A stretch of DNA of 64,000 bases from Marimonas arenosa (lineage in GTDB: Bacteria > Pseudomonadota > Alphaproteobacteria > Rhodobacterales > Rhodobacteraceae): positions 992,001 to 1,056,000 of the forward strand of contig NZ_JANHAX010000001.1 in assembly GCF_030848945.1 (NCBI RefSeq), given 5' to 3'. Every line of letters begins with the position of its first letter. Positions within the stretch are counted from its first letter, which is position 1. Positions 50,304-59,643 of the stretch are shown piece after piece. Made by a program: the position numbers and the translations under genes. A model generated the notes under the pieces. That model worked only from the letters and a program-made list of their open reading frames with translations. It made no database searches and was not told where the DNA came from.

Positions 50304-50519
50304 ATGGCCTATGCAAACACAGCCCAGAGCACTCACGGTGCCGCTGGCTTTGCAGCCGCCATCGAAGTTCTGACCGAACGCTTCAACCAGTATCGGCTCT
50401 ACCGCCGCACTCTTGCGGAACTGGCTGAGTTGAGTGATCGCGAGCGCTCCGACCTGGGGTTTTCGCGGCAAAGCCCGCGTGCTGCGGCCTACGAGGCCGT
50501 CTACGGAGCGCGCGGATAA
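50304..50519 (+). CDS. ccaF1: DUF1127 small RNA-binding protein, CcaF1-like
   Basis: 71 residues. The C-terminal YRRTLAELAELSDRERSDLGFSR is the DUF1127 motif: an Arg-rich helix with the L-x-x-L-(S/D)-(D/E)-x-x-L-x-D-(I/L)-G pattern; here ELAELSDRERSDLG. In Rhodobacter a DUF1127 protein of this kind (CcaF1) is encoded directly upstream of the four CcsR sRNAs and acts as an RNA-binding protein that influences their processing and stability. The same order is present here. ATG at 50304 follows an AAGGAAAG ribosome site. The upstream region contains TGCTGC-ATG-GCAGCA (50205-50219); no RpoH-type promoter could be placed with confidence. Confidence 0.85.
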   Translation: MAYANTAQSTHGAAGFAAAIEVLTERFNQYRLYRRTLAELAELSDRERSDLGFSRQSPRAAAYEAVYGARG

Positions 50520-50533
50520 CATAGAGATCAGAG

Positions 50534-50555
50534 GCCCCCACCTCCTCCCTGGGGC
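50534..50555 (+). ncRNA. CcsR-type sRNA hairpin 1
   Basis: GCCCC (50534-50538) pairs with GGGGC (50551-50555); the loop carries CACCTCCTCCCT with the CCUCCUCCC motif. First of four such stem-loops directly after the DUF1127 stop; the anti-Shine-Dalgarno-like loop is the defining feature of CcsR ('cuckoo') RNAs. Confidence 0.8.
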
Positions 50556-50564
50556 TGCTGATTT

Positions 50565-50602
50565 GGCGGTGGAGCCACTCCTCCTCCCTAGGCTCCGCCG
50601 CC
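50565..50602 (+). ncRNA. CcsR-type sRNA hairpin 2
   Basis: GGCGGTGGAGCC (50565-50576) pairs with GGCTCCGCCGCC (50591-50602) over 12 positions with one G-U wobble. The 14-base loop is ACTCCTCCTCCCTA, with the CUCCUCCC motif unpaired. Confidence 0.82.
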
Positions 50603-50615
50603 ACAACAATTCGGA

Positions 50616-50654
50616 TTGCGCCGGGGTCTCTCCTCCTCCCTGACCCCGCCGCAA
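50616..50654 (+). ncRNA. CcsR-type sRNA hairpin 3
   Basis: TTGCGCCGGGGTC (50616-50628) pairs with GACCCCGCCGCAA (50642-50654) over 13 positions with one internal mismatch. The loop TCTCCTCCTCCCT again exposes CUCCUCCC. Confidence 0.82.
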
Positions 50655-50662
50655 GAATGAGA

Positions 50663-50707
50663 CGGCGGCGCCTACCTCTCCTCCCGGGCGCCGCCGTTTT
50701 CTTTTTT
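50663..50707 (+). ncRNA. CcsR-type sRNA hairpin 4, also the Rho-independent terminator
   Basis: CGGCGGCGCC (50663-50672) pairs perfectly with GGCGCCGCCG (50687-50696); loop TACCTCTCCTCCCG carries CUCCUCCC. The stem is followed by TTTTCTTTTTT, a proper intrinsic terminator, so this hairpin both ends the transcript and forms the last sRNA of the array. Confidence 0.85.
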
Positions 50708-50977
50708 GCGCGACCGAATTCCGTCGCAGTAGTCGGTTAAAAAATATCCTTCTAGGATTTTGGCAGGCACCATTGGCACAGCGCGCGGCTTTTTCCGTGA
50801 CGGAAAAAGGACCGAATTCCGCGACGGAATTCAGCATCGCACACCCCTTTAACCCTGACCCTTTCCGAATCCTTGCGCCACCGCGCGCCAGACGCGCTGC
50901 CAGCCAGCCTGCCAGCCAGGCTGCCATACCGGCGCCTTCGACCGTGCGGTGGCGTTAACCTGCGCGGTTGGCCGTTT

Positions 50978-53323
50978 TCAGAACGGAATGTCGTCGGCGC
51001 CGCAAACGAACTTGGCGATCACCTTCTTGGTGCCGGCCTTGTCAAACGCGATCTCCAGCTTGTCGCCCTCGATCCCGATGATTTCGCCATAACCGAACTT
51101 CTGATGGAACACCCGTTCGCCCGTCGTGTGACTTGACACAGCGTCCAGGTCGATGACCTGATTTCTGCTTTCTTTCGGCTGACTTACCGGGCGATCCTGA
51201 ATCCTGCTCTGCATCCGTTTCCAGCCTGGCGAGTTATAGACATTGGCCTCCGCCGCCCGGGTCTCGATGCCTCCCGTGCGTGGCGCTGCCGCGCCATACC
51301 CGCCGCCGTAAAGCCCCGGCGGTGTCAGCACCTCGACATGGTCCTCCGGCAATTCGTCGATGAACCGCGACGGCATAGAAGACTGCCACTGCCCGAACAC
51401 CCTGCGATTGCCCGCAAAGGAAATCGTGCACAGCTCTTCGGCCCGCGTGATGCCCACGTAAGCCAGTCGACGTTCTTCCTCTAAGCCCTTGATTCCATTC
51501 TCGTCCATCGAGCGCTGCGAAGGGAACAGCCCGTCCTCCCAGCCCGGCAGGAACACCGCCGGAAACTCCAACCCCTTGGCCGCGTGCAGGGTCATGATGC
51601 TGACCTTTTCACCATCGTCACCACTGTCATTGTCCATGATCAGACTGACATGTTCGAGGAACCCCTGCAGGTTCTCGAATTGCTCCAGTGCCTTGACCAG
51701 TTCCTTGAGGTTTTCCAGCCGCCCCGGTGAATCAGGGTTCTTGTCGTTCTGCCACATCTCGGTGTAACCGCTCTCGTCGAGGATGATTTCGGCCAGTTCG
51801 ATATGGCTCAACTCGGGGCTGCCCACCATGCGGCTCCACCGCGCCAGGTTGTCGACAAAGCGTTGCAACTCCGCCGCACCTTTGCCGCCCAAGCCCTTGG
51901 CATCCAACAATAACCTGGCCCCGTCGACCAAGGATACCCCGTTCGAGCGCGCCATGGTCTGGATCTTCTTCTGGGCCACGTCGCCCAGCCCCCGCTTGGG
52001 CGTATTAACCACCCGCTCGAAGGCCAGGTCGTCCTCGGGGCTGACCACAAGACGGAAATAGGCCATGGCATCGCGGATCTCCATCCGCTCGTAAAACCTT
52101 GGGCCCCCGATGACCCGGTACGGCAGACCGATGGTCAGGAACCGGTCCTCGAAGGCCCGCATCTGGTGCGACGCGCGCACCAGGATCGCCATTTCCTCCA
52201 ATGAAAACGGGCGCATGCCGCGGGTGCCGCCCTGCATCGCCTCTATTTCCTCGCCGATCCATCGGGCCTCTTCCTCGCCGTCCCAATGGCCGATCAGCCG
52301 GACCTTTTCGCCAGCGTCCTTCTCGGTCCAGAGCTCCTTGCCGAGCCGCGATTCATTGCCCCGGATCACCCCGCCGGCGGCGCCCAGGATATGTGGGGTC
52401 GAGCGGTAGTTCTGTTCCAGCCGCACCACCTTGGCGCCGGGAAAATCCTTCTCAAAGCGCAGGATGTTGCCCACTTCCGCCCCGCGCCAGCCATAGATCG
52501 ACTGATCGTCGTCGCCAACGCAGCAGATGTTCTTGTGCCTCCCGGCCAGTAGCCGCAGCCACAGATACTGGGCGACGTTGGTGTCCTGGTACTCGTCCAC
52601 CAGGATATAGCGGAACCTGCGTTGATATTGCTCCAGAACATCCTGATGTTTCTGGAAAATCTCGACCACATGCAGCAGAAGGTCGCCGAAATCCACCGCG
52701 TTCAGCTCCCTGAGTCGAACCTGATACTGCGCGTAAAGCTCGGTGCTGCGATGGTTATAGGCTCCGGCCTCTGACGCGGGCACCTTGTCGGGCGTCCAAG
52801 CGCGGTTCTTCCAGTGGTCGATGATTCCGGCCAGTTGCCGCGCCGGCCAGCGCTTGTCGTCGATGTTCGCCGCCGCAACCAGTTGTTTCAAAAGCCGTAA
52901 CTGGTCGTCGGTGTCGAGAATGGTGAAGTTCGATTTCAGCCCGACCAGTTCGGCATGCCGGCGCAGCAGCTTGACGCAGATCGAATGGAACGTGCCCAGC
53001 CATGGCATTCCCTCGATCGTCTGCCCCAGCAACCGGCCCACACGCGCCTTCATCTCGCGCGCCGCCTTGTTGGTGAAGGTCACGGCGAGGATTTCGTTTG
53101 GACCCGCCTTACCCATGTTCAGCAGGTGCACGATGCGCGTTGTCAGCGCCTTGGTCTTGCCGGTACCGGCCCCGGCCAGCATCAGAACGGGGCCATCCAG
53201 CGCCTCGACCGCATCGCGTTGCGCCGGGTTCAACTCATCGAGATAGGGCACCGGTCGCGCTGCCATCGCGCGCGCCGACAGGGATGCCGCCTCGAAAGCC
53301 TCGGAGTCGTCGAAACTGCTCAT
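50978..53323 (-). CDS. uvrD: ATP-dependent DNA helicase UvrD/PcrA
   Basis: 781 residues from ATG 53323 (MSSFDDSEAFEAASL). Superfamily 1A 3'-5' helicase used in nucleotide excision and mismatch repair and in removing stalled polymerase. Motifs: LNPAQRDAV (Q motif), AGAGTGKTKALTTRI (Walker A), AVTFTNKAAREMKARV (Ia), LVDEYQDTN (Walker B), GDDDQSIYGWRGAEV (III), EQNYRSTPHIL (IV), MTLHAAKGLEFPAVF (V) and VGITRAEE (VI). The C-terminus (GERVFHQKFGYGEIIGIEGDKLEIAFD) is the Tudor-like domain of PcrA/UvrD. The longer in-frame start at 53419 adds 32 non-conserved residues. Confidence 0.96.
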   Translation of the reverse strand: MSSFDDSEAFEAASLSARAMAARPVPYLDELNPAQRDAVEALDGPVLMLAGAGTGKTKALTTRIVHLLNMGKAGPNEILAVTFTNKAAREMKARVGRLLGQTIEGMPWLGTFHSICVKLLRRHAELVGLKSNFTILDTDDQLRLLKQLVAAANIDDKRWPARQLAGIIDHWKNRAWTPDKVPASEAGAYNHRSTELYAQYQVRLRELNAVDFGDLLLHVVEIFQKHQDVLEQYQRRFRYILVDEYQDTNVAQYLWLRLLAGRHKNICCVGDDDQSIYGWRGAEVGNILRFEKDFPGAKVVRLEQNYRSTPHILGAAGGVIRGNESRLGKELWTEKDAGEKVRLIGHWDGEEEARWIGEEIEAMQGGTRGMRPFSLEEMAILVRASHQMRAFEDRFLTIGLPYRVIGGPRFYERMEIRDAMAYFRLVVSPEDDLAFERVVNTPKRGLGDVAQKKIQTMARSNGVSLVDGARLLLDAKGLGGKGAAELQRFVDNLARWSRMVGSPELSHIELAEIILDESGYTEMWQNDKNPDSPGRLENLKELVKALEQFENLQGFLEHVSLIMDNDSGDDGEKVSIMTLHAAKGLEFPAVFLPGWEDGLFPSQRSMDENGIKGLEEERRLAYVGITRAEELCTISFAGNRRVFGQWQSSMPSRFIDELPEDHVEVLTPPGLYGGGYGAAAPRTGGIETRAAEANVYNSPGWKRMQSRIQDRPVSQPKESRNQVIDLDAVSSHTTGERVFHQKFGYGEIIGIEGDKLEIAFDKAGTKKVIAKFVCGADDIPF

Positions 53324-53427
53324 GGCCGCCAAGTTAACCTTTACGCCAACCGAGATAAAGAGATGTTCTCGCCTTGTTCCGCCAAATTCTGTGGACAAAC
53401 CCGGCCTTGCGACCCTCAATACGCACC

Positions 53428-54582
53428 ATGGACCTGCATTCGAAATATCCCGGCCTCTCCGATCTCAAGGCGCGCGCCCGCAAGCGCATCCCGCATTTCG
53501 CCTTCGAATATCTCGACAGCGGCACCGGCGCCGAGGCCACCACCCGGCGCAACCGAGAAAAGCTCGACGAGGTGCTGTTCATGCCCTCGGTGCTGCATGG
53601 GATGCAAAACCCGGATCTCAGCATCCGCCTGTTGGGCGAAACGCTGTCGCTGCCCTTTGGCGTGGCGCCGGTCGGCATGTCGGGGCTGATGTGGCCAGGG
53701 GCCGAACACCTGCTGGCCCAGATGGCGGCGCGGAAAGGCATCCCCTATTCGCTGTCGACCGTGGCCACGCAATCGCCGGAAGACATGGCCGCCAGCCTGG
53801 GCGAGCATGGCTGGTTCCAGCTCTACCCGCCCAAGGACCCCACGATCCTGGCCGACATGCTCGAACGGGTCCGCACCGCCGGGTTCCGCACCATCGCACT
53901 GACCGTCGACGTCCCCACGCCGTCGCGACGCGAGCGGCAGACGCGTTCGGGGCTCACCTATCCGCCGATGCTGACGCCACGGATCCTGTGGCAGATCGTC
54001 CGCCGCCCGGCCTGGGCGCTGAGCCTTCTGCCCCATGGCCGACCGCGGATGCGGACGCTCGACAAGTACATGCGCGAAGATCGCTCTCTGCCGCCAACCG
54101 AACATATCGGCTACATCCTGCGGGCCTCGCCCGACATGGACTACCTCCGACGCCTGCGCGACGGATGGCAGGGAACGCTGATGATCAAGGGCCTGATGGA
54201 CCCCGAGCAGGCGAAAGTCCTGGAACGGGAAGGGGTTGACGCGATCTGGCTCTCGAACCACGCAGGCCGGCAGTTCGACGGATCGCCGTCCTCGATCGAG
54301 ATGCTGCCGGCGATGCGCGCGGCCGTGTCGCTGCCGATCATCTTCGACAGCGGCATCGCCGGCGGGCTCGACATATTGCGCGCCCTCGCCCTCGGGGCCG
54401 ATTTCGTCATGCTGGGCCGCGCCTGGCATTATGCCGTCGGAGCCTTGGGCGCGCGCGGCCCTGACCACCTGGCAGAGGTGCTGGAACGCGATCTCATCTC
54501 CAACCTCGGCCAGATCGGAGTCGAGACCCTAACCGACCTGCCAACGCGCCTTGTGCCCCTTCCGGAAGGTTTCGACCGGTGA
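53428..54582 (+). CDS. lldD: FMN-dependent alpha-hydroxy-acid dehydrogenase (L-lactate dehydrogenase type)
   Basis: 384 residues starting MDLHSKYPGLSDLKARARKRIPHFAFEYLDSG. TIM-barrel FMN enzyme oxidising L-lactate or another 2-hydroxy acid. Motifs: PVGMSGLMWPGAE (FMN phosphate side), FQLYPPKD, TVDVPTPSRRERQ, and SNHAGRQFDG with the catalytic His. FDSGIAGGLDILRALALGADFVMLGR is the second FMN-binding segment. The specificity could also be glycolate- or mandelate-like. ATG at 53428 is used because it starts the domain; the frame is open 18 codons earlier. Divergent from uvrD, upstream of pyc. Confidence 0.88.
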   Translation: MDLHSKYPGLSDLKARARKRIPHFAFEYLDSGTGAEATTRRNREKLDEVLFMPSVLHGMQNPDLSIRLLGETLSLPFGVAPVGMSGLMWPGAEHLLAQMAARKGIPYSLSTVATQSPEDMAASLGEHGWFQLYPPKDPTILADMLERVRTAGFRTIALTVDVPTPSRRERQTRSGLTYPPMLTPRILWQIVRRPAWALSLLPHGRPRMRTLDKYMREDRSLPPTEHIGYILRASPDMDYLRRLRDGWQGTLMIKGLMDPEQAKVLEREGVDAIWLSNHAGRQFDGSPSSIEMLPAMRAAVSLPIIFDSGIAGGLDILRALALGADFVMLGRAWHYAVGALGARGPDHLAEVLERDLISNLGQIGVETLTDLPTRLVPLPEGFDR

Positions 54583-54809
54583 ACCGGCGCAGGGGGTCAT
54601 GATACTGCCATCGCGTCGCCGCCGGCGCAGAGGATTTTTTCTCCACGGCCAGTGTTTTCGAAAGAAAATGTCGTGTCTGTTCACACCCCGGCCAATTGTT
54701 ACGGAAATATTGCAGTGCGGCCATGGCGCCACTTGCGCTGCACTGCGGCAGCGGGCTAGCAAAGCGCACGAAATCCACGCGTGACGCATCAGATCGGGGG
54801 ATGCTGCAA
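54583..54809. other. Intergenic region upstream of pyc
   Basis: About 220 bases, likely the pyc promoter. It contains TTGCAGTGCGG and CTGCACTGCGG near 54711 and 54747, an interrupted 7-base inverted repeat GCAGTGC/GCACTGC with a 23-base spacer. No regulator is recognised and no -35/-10 pair is convincing. Confidence 0.35.
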
Positions 54810-57800
54810 ATGCCAGACTTCAAGAAAATCCTTGTCGCCAACAGGGGCGAGATCGCCATCCGCGTGATGCGTGCCGCCAACGAAATGGGCAAACGCACCG
54901 TGGCGGTCTTCGCGGAAGAGGACAAACTTAGCCTGCACCGGTTCAAGGCCGACGAGGCTTACCGGATCGGCGAGGGCTTGGGGCCGGTGGCCGCCTATCT
55001 GAGCATTGACGAAATCATCCGCGTGGCCAAGGAAAGCGGCGCCGACGCGATCCACCCGGGCTACGGTCTGCTCAGTGAAAACCCCGATTTCGTCGATGCC
55101 TGCGTCGCCAACGACATCACCTTCATTGGCCCCAAGGCAGAAACCATGCGCGCGCTAGGCGACAAGGCCAGTGCCCGCCGGGTCGCCATCGAGGCCGGTG
55201 TGCCGGTGATCCCGGCGACTGAAGTGCTGGGCGACGACATGGAGGCGATCAAGGCCGAGGCGCGCGAAATCGGCTTCCCGCTAATGCTCAAGGCCAGCTG
55301 GGGCGGCGGCGGGCGCGGAATGCGGCCGATCCAGAGCGAAAAAGAGCTGCCCGAAAAAGTGATGGAAGGCCGGCGCGAGGCCGAGGCCGCCTTTGGCAAC
55401 GGCGAAGGCTATCTGGAAAAGATGATTACCCGCGCGCGCCATGTCGAGGTCCAGATCCTCGGCGACCAGCATGGCGGCATGTATCACCTTTACGAACGCG
55501 ACTGTTCGATCCAGCGCCGCAACCAGAAGGTCGTCGAACGGGCACCCGCGCCTTACCTGACCGAGCTGCAGCGCACCGAGATCTGCGAGCTCGGTTACAA
55601 AATCTGCAAGCACGTTAATTACGAGTGCGCCGGTACGGTTGAATTCCTTATGGATATGGAAACCAATCAGTTTTACTTCATCGAGGTCAACCCCCGCGTC
55701 CAGGTTGAACATACCGTGACCGAGGAAGTGACCGGCATCGATATCGTTCGCGCCCAGATCCTGATCGCGGAAGGAAAATCCATCGCCGAGGCCACCGGCA
55801 AGCCGGATCAGGATCACGTGACGCTCAACGGCCATGCCCTGCAATGCCGCGTGACCACCGAAGATCCGCAGAACAATTTCATCCCCGACTATGGCCGCAT
55901 CACCGCCTATCGCTCGGCCACCGGCATGGGCATCCGGCTGGATGGCGGCACCGCCTATTCCGGCGGCGTGATCACCCGCTACTATGACTCGCTTCTGACC
56001 AAGATCACCGCCTGGGCCCCGACCCCGGAAATGGCCATCGCCCGGATGGACCGCGCCCTGCGCGAGTTCCGTATCCGCGGTGTTTCGACCAACATCGCCT
56101 TCGTCGAGAACCTTCTGAAACACCCGACCTTCCTCTCGAACGAATACACCACCACGTTCATCGACGAGACGCCGGAGCTTTTCCAGTTCAGGAAGCGCCG
56201 TGACCGCGGCACCAAGGTGCTGACCTATATCGCCGACATCACGGTCAACGGGCATCCTGAAACCCAGGGAAGGCCCAAGCCGCCCGCCGATCTGAGGGCC
56301 CCGAAACCGCCCAAGGCCGAGGCCGACCCGGCGCCGGGGACCAAGCAACTGCTTGACCAGAACGGCCCGCAGGCAGTGGCCGACTGGATGAAGGCCCAGA
56401 AACAACTCCTGATGACCGACACCACCATGCGCGACGGACACCAGTCGCTTCTGGCCACGCGCATGCGCTCGATCGACATGATCAAGGTCGCGCCCACCTA
56501 CGCCGCCAACCTGCCGCAGCTTTTCAGTGTCGAATGCTGGGGCGGCGCCACCTTCGACGTGGCTTACCGCTTCCTGCAAGAATGCCCTTGGCAGCGCCTG
56601 CGCGACCTGCGCAAGGCCATGCCGAACCTGCTGACGCAGATGTTGCTCAGGGCGTCGAACGGCGTCGGCTACACCAACTATCCTGACAACGTGGTGCAGG
56701 AGTTCGTCCGCCAGGCGGCGGAAACCGGCATCGACGTGTTCCGCGTCTTCGACAGCCTCAATTGGGTCGAGAACATGCGCGTTGCCATGGACGCAGTTGT
56801 CGAGAACAACAAGATCTGCGAAGCAGCGATCTGCTATACGGGCGATATCCTCGACCCCGACCGCGCCAAGTACGACCTGAAATACTATGTCAACATGGCC
56901 AAAGAGCTCGAGGCCGCCGGCGCCCATGTTCTGGGGCTCAAGGACATGGCGGGGCTTCTGAAACCCGCCGCCGCCAGCGTGCTGTTCAAAACCCTGAAGG
57001 AAGAAATCGGCTTGCCGATCCACTTCCATACCCACGACACCAGCGGTATCGCCGGCGCGACGATCCTCGCCGCCGCCGACGCCGGCGTTGATGCGGTCGA
57101 CGCCGCGATAGACGCGTTTTCAGGGGGCACAAGCCAGGCCTGCCTCGGCTCGATCGTCGAAGCGCTCGACCACACCGAGCGTGCCACCGGGCTCGACATC
57201 GCCGCCATTCGTGACATCTCGCATTACTGGGAGGGCGTGCGCGCGCAGTACACCGCCTTCGAGGCCGGCCTGCAGGCCCCGGCCTCCGAGGTCTACCTGC
57301 ACGAAATGCCGGGCGGGCAGTTCACCAACCTAAAGGCCCAGGCGCGCTCGCTGGGCCTGGAAGAGCGCTGGCCCGAGGTCGCTCGCACCTATGCCGACGT
57401 CAACCAAATGTTCGGTGATATCGTCAAGGTGACGCCATCTTCGAAAGTTGTGGGCGACATGGCGCTGATGATGGTCAGCCAAGGCCTGACCCGCGCCGAT
57501 GTGGAAAACCCGGGCACCGACGTGTCCTTCCCCGACTCCGTCATCGACATGATGCGCGGCAATCTCGGCCAACCGCCGGGCGGCTTCCCGGCGGGGATCG
57601 TCAAGAAGGTGCTGAAGGACGAAAAACCCAACACCGAGCGCCCCGGCAAACACCTCGACCCGGTCGATCTCGAAGCCGTGCGCGCGCAGGTCATCAAGGA
57701 GCTGGAAGGCTTCAAGATCGATGACGAGGACCTCAACGGCTACCTGATGTATCCCAAGGTGTTCCTCGATTACATGGGCCGCCACCGCACGTATGGCCCG

Positions 57801-58256
57801 GTCCGGACCCTGCCCACCCGGACCTTTTTTTACGGCATGGAACCGGGCGAGGAGATCAGTGCCGAGATCGATCCGGGCAAGATCCTCGAAATCCGGCTTC
57901 AGGCGGTGGGCGAAACCAACGAGGATGGCGAGGTCAAGGTGTTCTTCGAACTCAACGGCCAGCCGCGCGTGATCCGGGTACCCAACCGTCTGGTCAAATC
58001 GCAAACCGCCCAGCGCCCCAAGGCCGAAGATGGCAACGCCAACCACATTGGCGCGCCGATGCCCGGCGTGGTGGCCTCAGTCGCCGTGACGGCCGGTCAG
58101 CAGGTGCATGAAGGCGACCTGCTGTTGACCATTGAGGCGATGAAGATGGAAACCGGCATCCACGCCGAGCGTGACGCCGTGGTCAAGGCCGTGCACGCCC
58201 ACCCCGGCGGCCAGATCGACGCCAAGGATCTGCTGGTCGAGTTCACAGACGAATAG
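54810..58256 (+). CDS. pyc: Pyruvate carboxylase
   Basis: 1148 residues from ATG 54810 (MPDFKKILVANRGEIAIRV). Makes oxaloacetate from pyruvate, bicarbonate and ATP. Order: biotin carboxylase (ATP-grasp; ASWGGGGRGMRPI, EVNPRVQVEHTVTEEV), carboxyltransferase (DTTMRDGHQSLLATRMR; VFDSLNWVENM), PC tetramerisation domain, and a C-terminal biotinyl domain with the biotinylated lysine in IEAMKMETG. Full-length single-chain form. The ATG nine bases earlier (54801) abuts the GGGGG ribosome site directly, so 54810 is preferred. Confidence 0.96.
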   Translation: MPDFKKILVANRGEIAIRVMRAANEMGKRTVAVFAEEDKLSLHRFKADEAYRIGEGLGPVAAYLSIDEIIRVAKESGADAIHPGYGLLSENPDFVDACVANDITFIGPKAETMRALGDKASARRVAIEAGVPVIPATEVLGDDMEAIKAEAREIGFPLMLKASWGGGGRGMRPIQSEKELPEKVMEGRREAEAAFGNGEGYLEKMITRARHVEVQILGDQHGGMYHLYERDCSIQRRNQKVVERAPAPYLTELQRTEICELGYKICKHVNYECAGTVEFLMDMETNQFYFIEVNPRVQVEHTVTEEVTGIDIVRAQILIAEGKSIAEATGKPDQDHVTLNGHALQCRVTTEDPQNNFIPDYGRITAYRSATGMGIRLDGGTAYSGGVITRYYDSLLTKITAWAPTPEMAIARMDRALREFRIRGVSTNIAFVENLLKHPTFLSNEYTTTFIDETPELFQFRKRRDRGTKVLTYIADITVNGHPETQGRPKPPADLRAPKPPKAEADPAPGTKQLLDQNGPQAVADWMKAQKQLLMTDTTMRDGHQSLLATRMRSIDMIKVAPTYAANLPQLFSVECWGGATFDVAYRFLQECPWQRLRDLRKAMPNLLTQMLLRASNGVGYTNYPDNVVQEFVRQAAETGIDVFRVFDSLNWVENMRVAMDAVVENNKICEAAICYTGDILDPDRAKYDLKYYVNMAKELEAAGAHVLGLKDMAGLLKPAAASVLFKTLKEEIGLPIHFHTHDTSGIAGATILAAADAGVDAVDAAIDAFSGGTSQACLGSIVEALDHTERATGLDIAAIRDISHYWEGVRAQYTAFEAGLQAPASEVYLHEMPGGQFTNLKAQARSLGLEERWPEVARTYADVNQMFGDIVKVTPSSKVVGDMALMMVSQGLTRADVENPGTDVSFPDSVIDMMRGNLGQPPGGFPAGIVKKVLKDEKPNTERPGKHLDPVDLEAVRAQVIKELEGFKIDDEDLNGYLMYPKVFLDYMGRHRTYGPVRTLPTRTFFYGMEPGEEISAEIDPGKILEIRLQAVGETNEDGEVKVFFELNGQPRVIRVPNRLVKSQTAQRPKAEDGNANHIGAPMPGVVASVAVTAGQQVHEGDLLLTIEAMKMETGIHAERDAVVKAVHAHPGGQIDAKDLLVEFTDE

Positions 58257-58418
58257 TTCGGCTCAAATCGCCGAACGCCCGGCGATAAGCCGTTATTCTC
58301 GGCTTTCCCCACCCCACACGCGCCCATGGATCAAATCCGGGGCGCGCGGGGGTGGGAGGCGGACGCCACCCCGGGCGTGCACCCGGTGCCTTCGCCTGAT
58401 CTTGCCTTGCGCCGGGCC

Positions 58419-58934
58419 TTACGGCGCGGCCGCCGCACGGCGCGCGCGAAGTCTCATAACGATCCCTACGATCAGCATCACAAGGCCCACCACCGCCATC
58501 CCCCATTTCAGCGTGGTCCACCGGTTGGCCGTGACCACCATCTCGGGCGTCAGCCCCTCGGCCCCGGCGCGCAGCATCGCGGCCACGGCAATGTTTTCAT
58601 AGATATCCGTCGCAACATAGAAGAGCGACACCGCGCCGATCACCACCCCCGGCCATCCGGGATAGAGCCAGCGATACCCCAAGAACAGCACCGCCCCCAG
58701 AAGCACCGGGAATATCCAGTCGAGCCAAAGCTGGAGCCCGAGATAGGTCGCCGCCCCCTCCTCGCCCAGCGCCGCCAAAAAGGCCTGTGCTTCGTCGAAG
58801 GAATAGCCGGTGAACCGCATGTCGAAAATGCGCAGCCCTCCGCTTATCTCTTCGATAGTCGGGACCGTCCAGAGGTTCATGGCCAGCCAGACCGCCATCA
58901 TGCCGGCCAGAAGGAACCAGAAAATCCTAGGCAT
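58419..58934 (-). CDS. Integral membrane protein of unknown function
   Basis: 171 residues with four predicted helices (FWFLLAGMMAVWLAMNLW; LWLDWIFPVLLGAVLFLGYRWLY; GVVIGAVSLFYVATDIYENIAVAAML; LKWGMAVVGLVMLIVGIVMRL) and a longer periplasmic loop between helices 1 and 2 (ISGGLRIFDMRFTGYSFDEAQAFLAALGEEG). A basic C-terminus (RARRAAAAP) suggests cytoplasmic orientation. Convergent with pyc; 162 bases separate them. No family recognised, although similar four-helix proteins are common in Rhodobacteraceae. Confidence 0.7.
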   Translation of the reverse strand: MPRIFWFLLAGMMAVWLAMNLWTVPTIEEISGGLRIFDMRFTGYSFDEAQAFLAALGEEGAATYLGLQLWLDWIFPVLLGAVLFLGYRWLYPGWPGVVIGAVSLFYVATDIYENIAVAAMLRAGAEGLTPEMVVTANRWTTLKWGMAVVGLVMLIVGIVMRLRARRAAAAP

Positions 58935-59090
58935 TCAGCAACCCTCCCTTGCCCAGTTTGCGCCGCTGCAGCTACGTTTCCGCAATCCGCGGGTTCGACA
59001 CCCAGCACAGCCATGCCAGCCGGATCGACGCCTTTGCATTTAAATACCCGGCGGCAAGGAACCCGGCCAGGCTAATCCGAAAGGTCACAA

Positions 59091-59483
59091 ATGCCCGTAC
59101 TCACCGTAACCCCACTCTATGCCGGCGTTCTAGCACTGCTGCTCGTCGCCCTCAGCCTCAATGTTATCCGTGCCCGGTTATCGGCACGGGTCTCGGTCGG
59201 TGACGGCGGCGACAAAGGCGTGATCAAATCCATGCGCGCCCAGGCCAATTGCGCCGAATACGCCCCGATGGGCCTGATCCTGCTGGCTCTGACCGAATTG
59301 CAGGGCGCGCCGAACTGGACACTGCACCTGCTGGGCAGCACCCTGCTTCTGGGTCGGCTGATGCATGCCTATGGCTTTGGCCGCACGCCACAGATCGTTC
59401 CCGTGCGGCAATTGGGCATGGTGCTCACCTTCGCGATGCTGATCGTTGCGGCGCTCGCCAATATCGGGCATGCGGTGATCTAG
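59091..59483 (+). CDS. MAPEG-family membrane protein
   Basis: 130 residues, four membrane helices. MAPEG proteins act in glutathione and eicosanoid metabolism in eukaryotes; bacterial members are mostly uncharacterised, some have glutathione transferase activity. The segment RVSVGDGGDKGVIKSMRAQANCAEYAPMGLILLAL carries the family 'R-x-x-x-N-x-x-E-x-x-P' motif as RAQANCAEYAP. Start ATG 59091 follows GAAAGGTCACAA. Single gene just before the tRNA. Confidence 0.9.
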   Translation: MPVLTVTPLYAGVLALLLVALSLNVIRARLSARVSVGDGGDKGVIKSMRAQANCAEYAPMGLILLALTELQGAPNWTLHLLGSTLLLGRLMHAYGFGRTPQIVPVRQLGMVLTFAMLIVAALANIGHAVI

Positions 59484-59568
59484 CCCCCCGGCCAAGAAAA
59501 ACCGCCGACGCGTGATTTTTCCCTTGCAGCCCCCGGTCAGATTTCATATCTCCCCGCTACCCAAGGAC

Positions 59569-59643
59569 GCGGGCGTAGCTCAGGGGTAGAGCATTACCTT
59601 GCCAAGGTAAGGGTCGTGAGTTCGAATCTCATCGCCCGCTCCA
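59569..59643 (+). tRNA. tRNA-Gly (anticodon GCC)
   Basis: A 75-base cloverleaf with encoded CCA. Acceptor arms GCGGGCG (59569-59575) and CGCCCGC (59633-59639), D-arm AGCTCAGGGGTAGAGC, anticodon arm TTACCTTGCCAAGGTAA with GCC, T-arm GTGAGTTCGAATCTCAT with invariant TTCGAAT. Discriminator T and CCA follow. A lower-GC region begins directly downstream. Confidence 0.98.
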
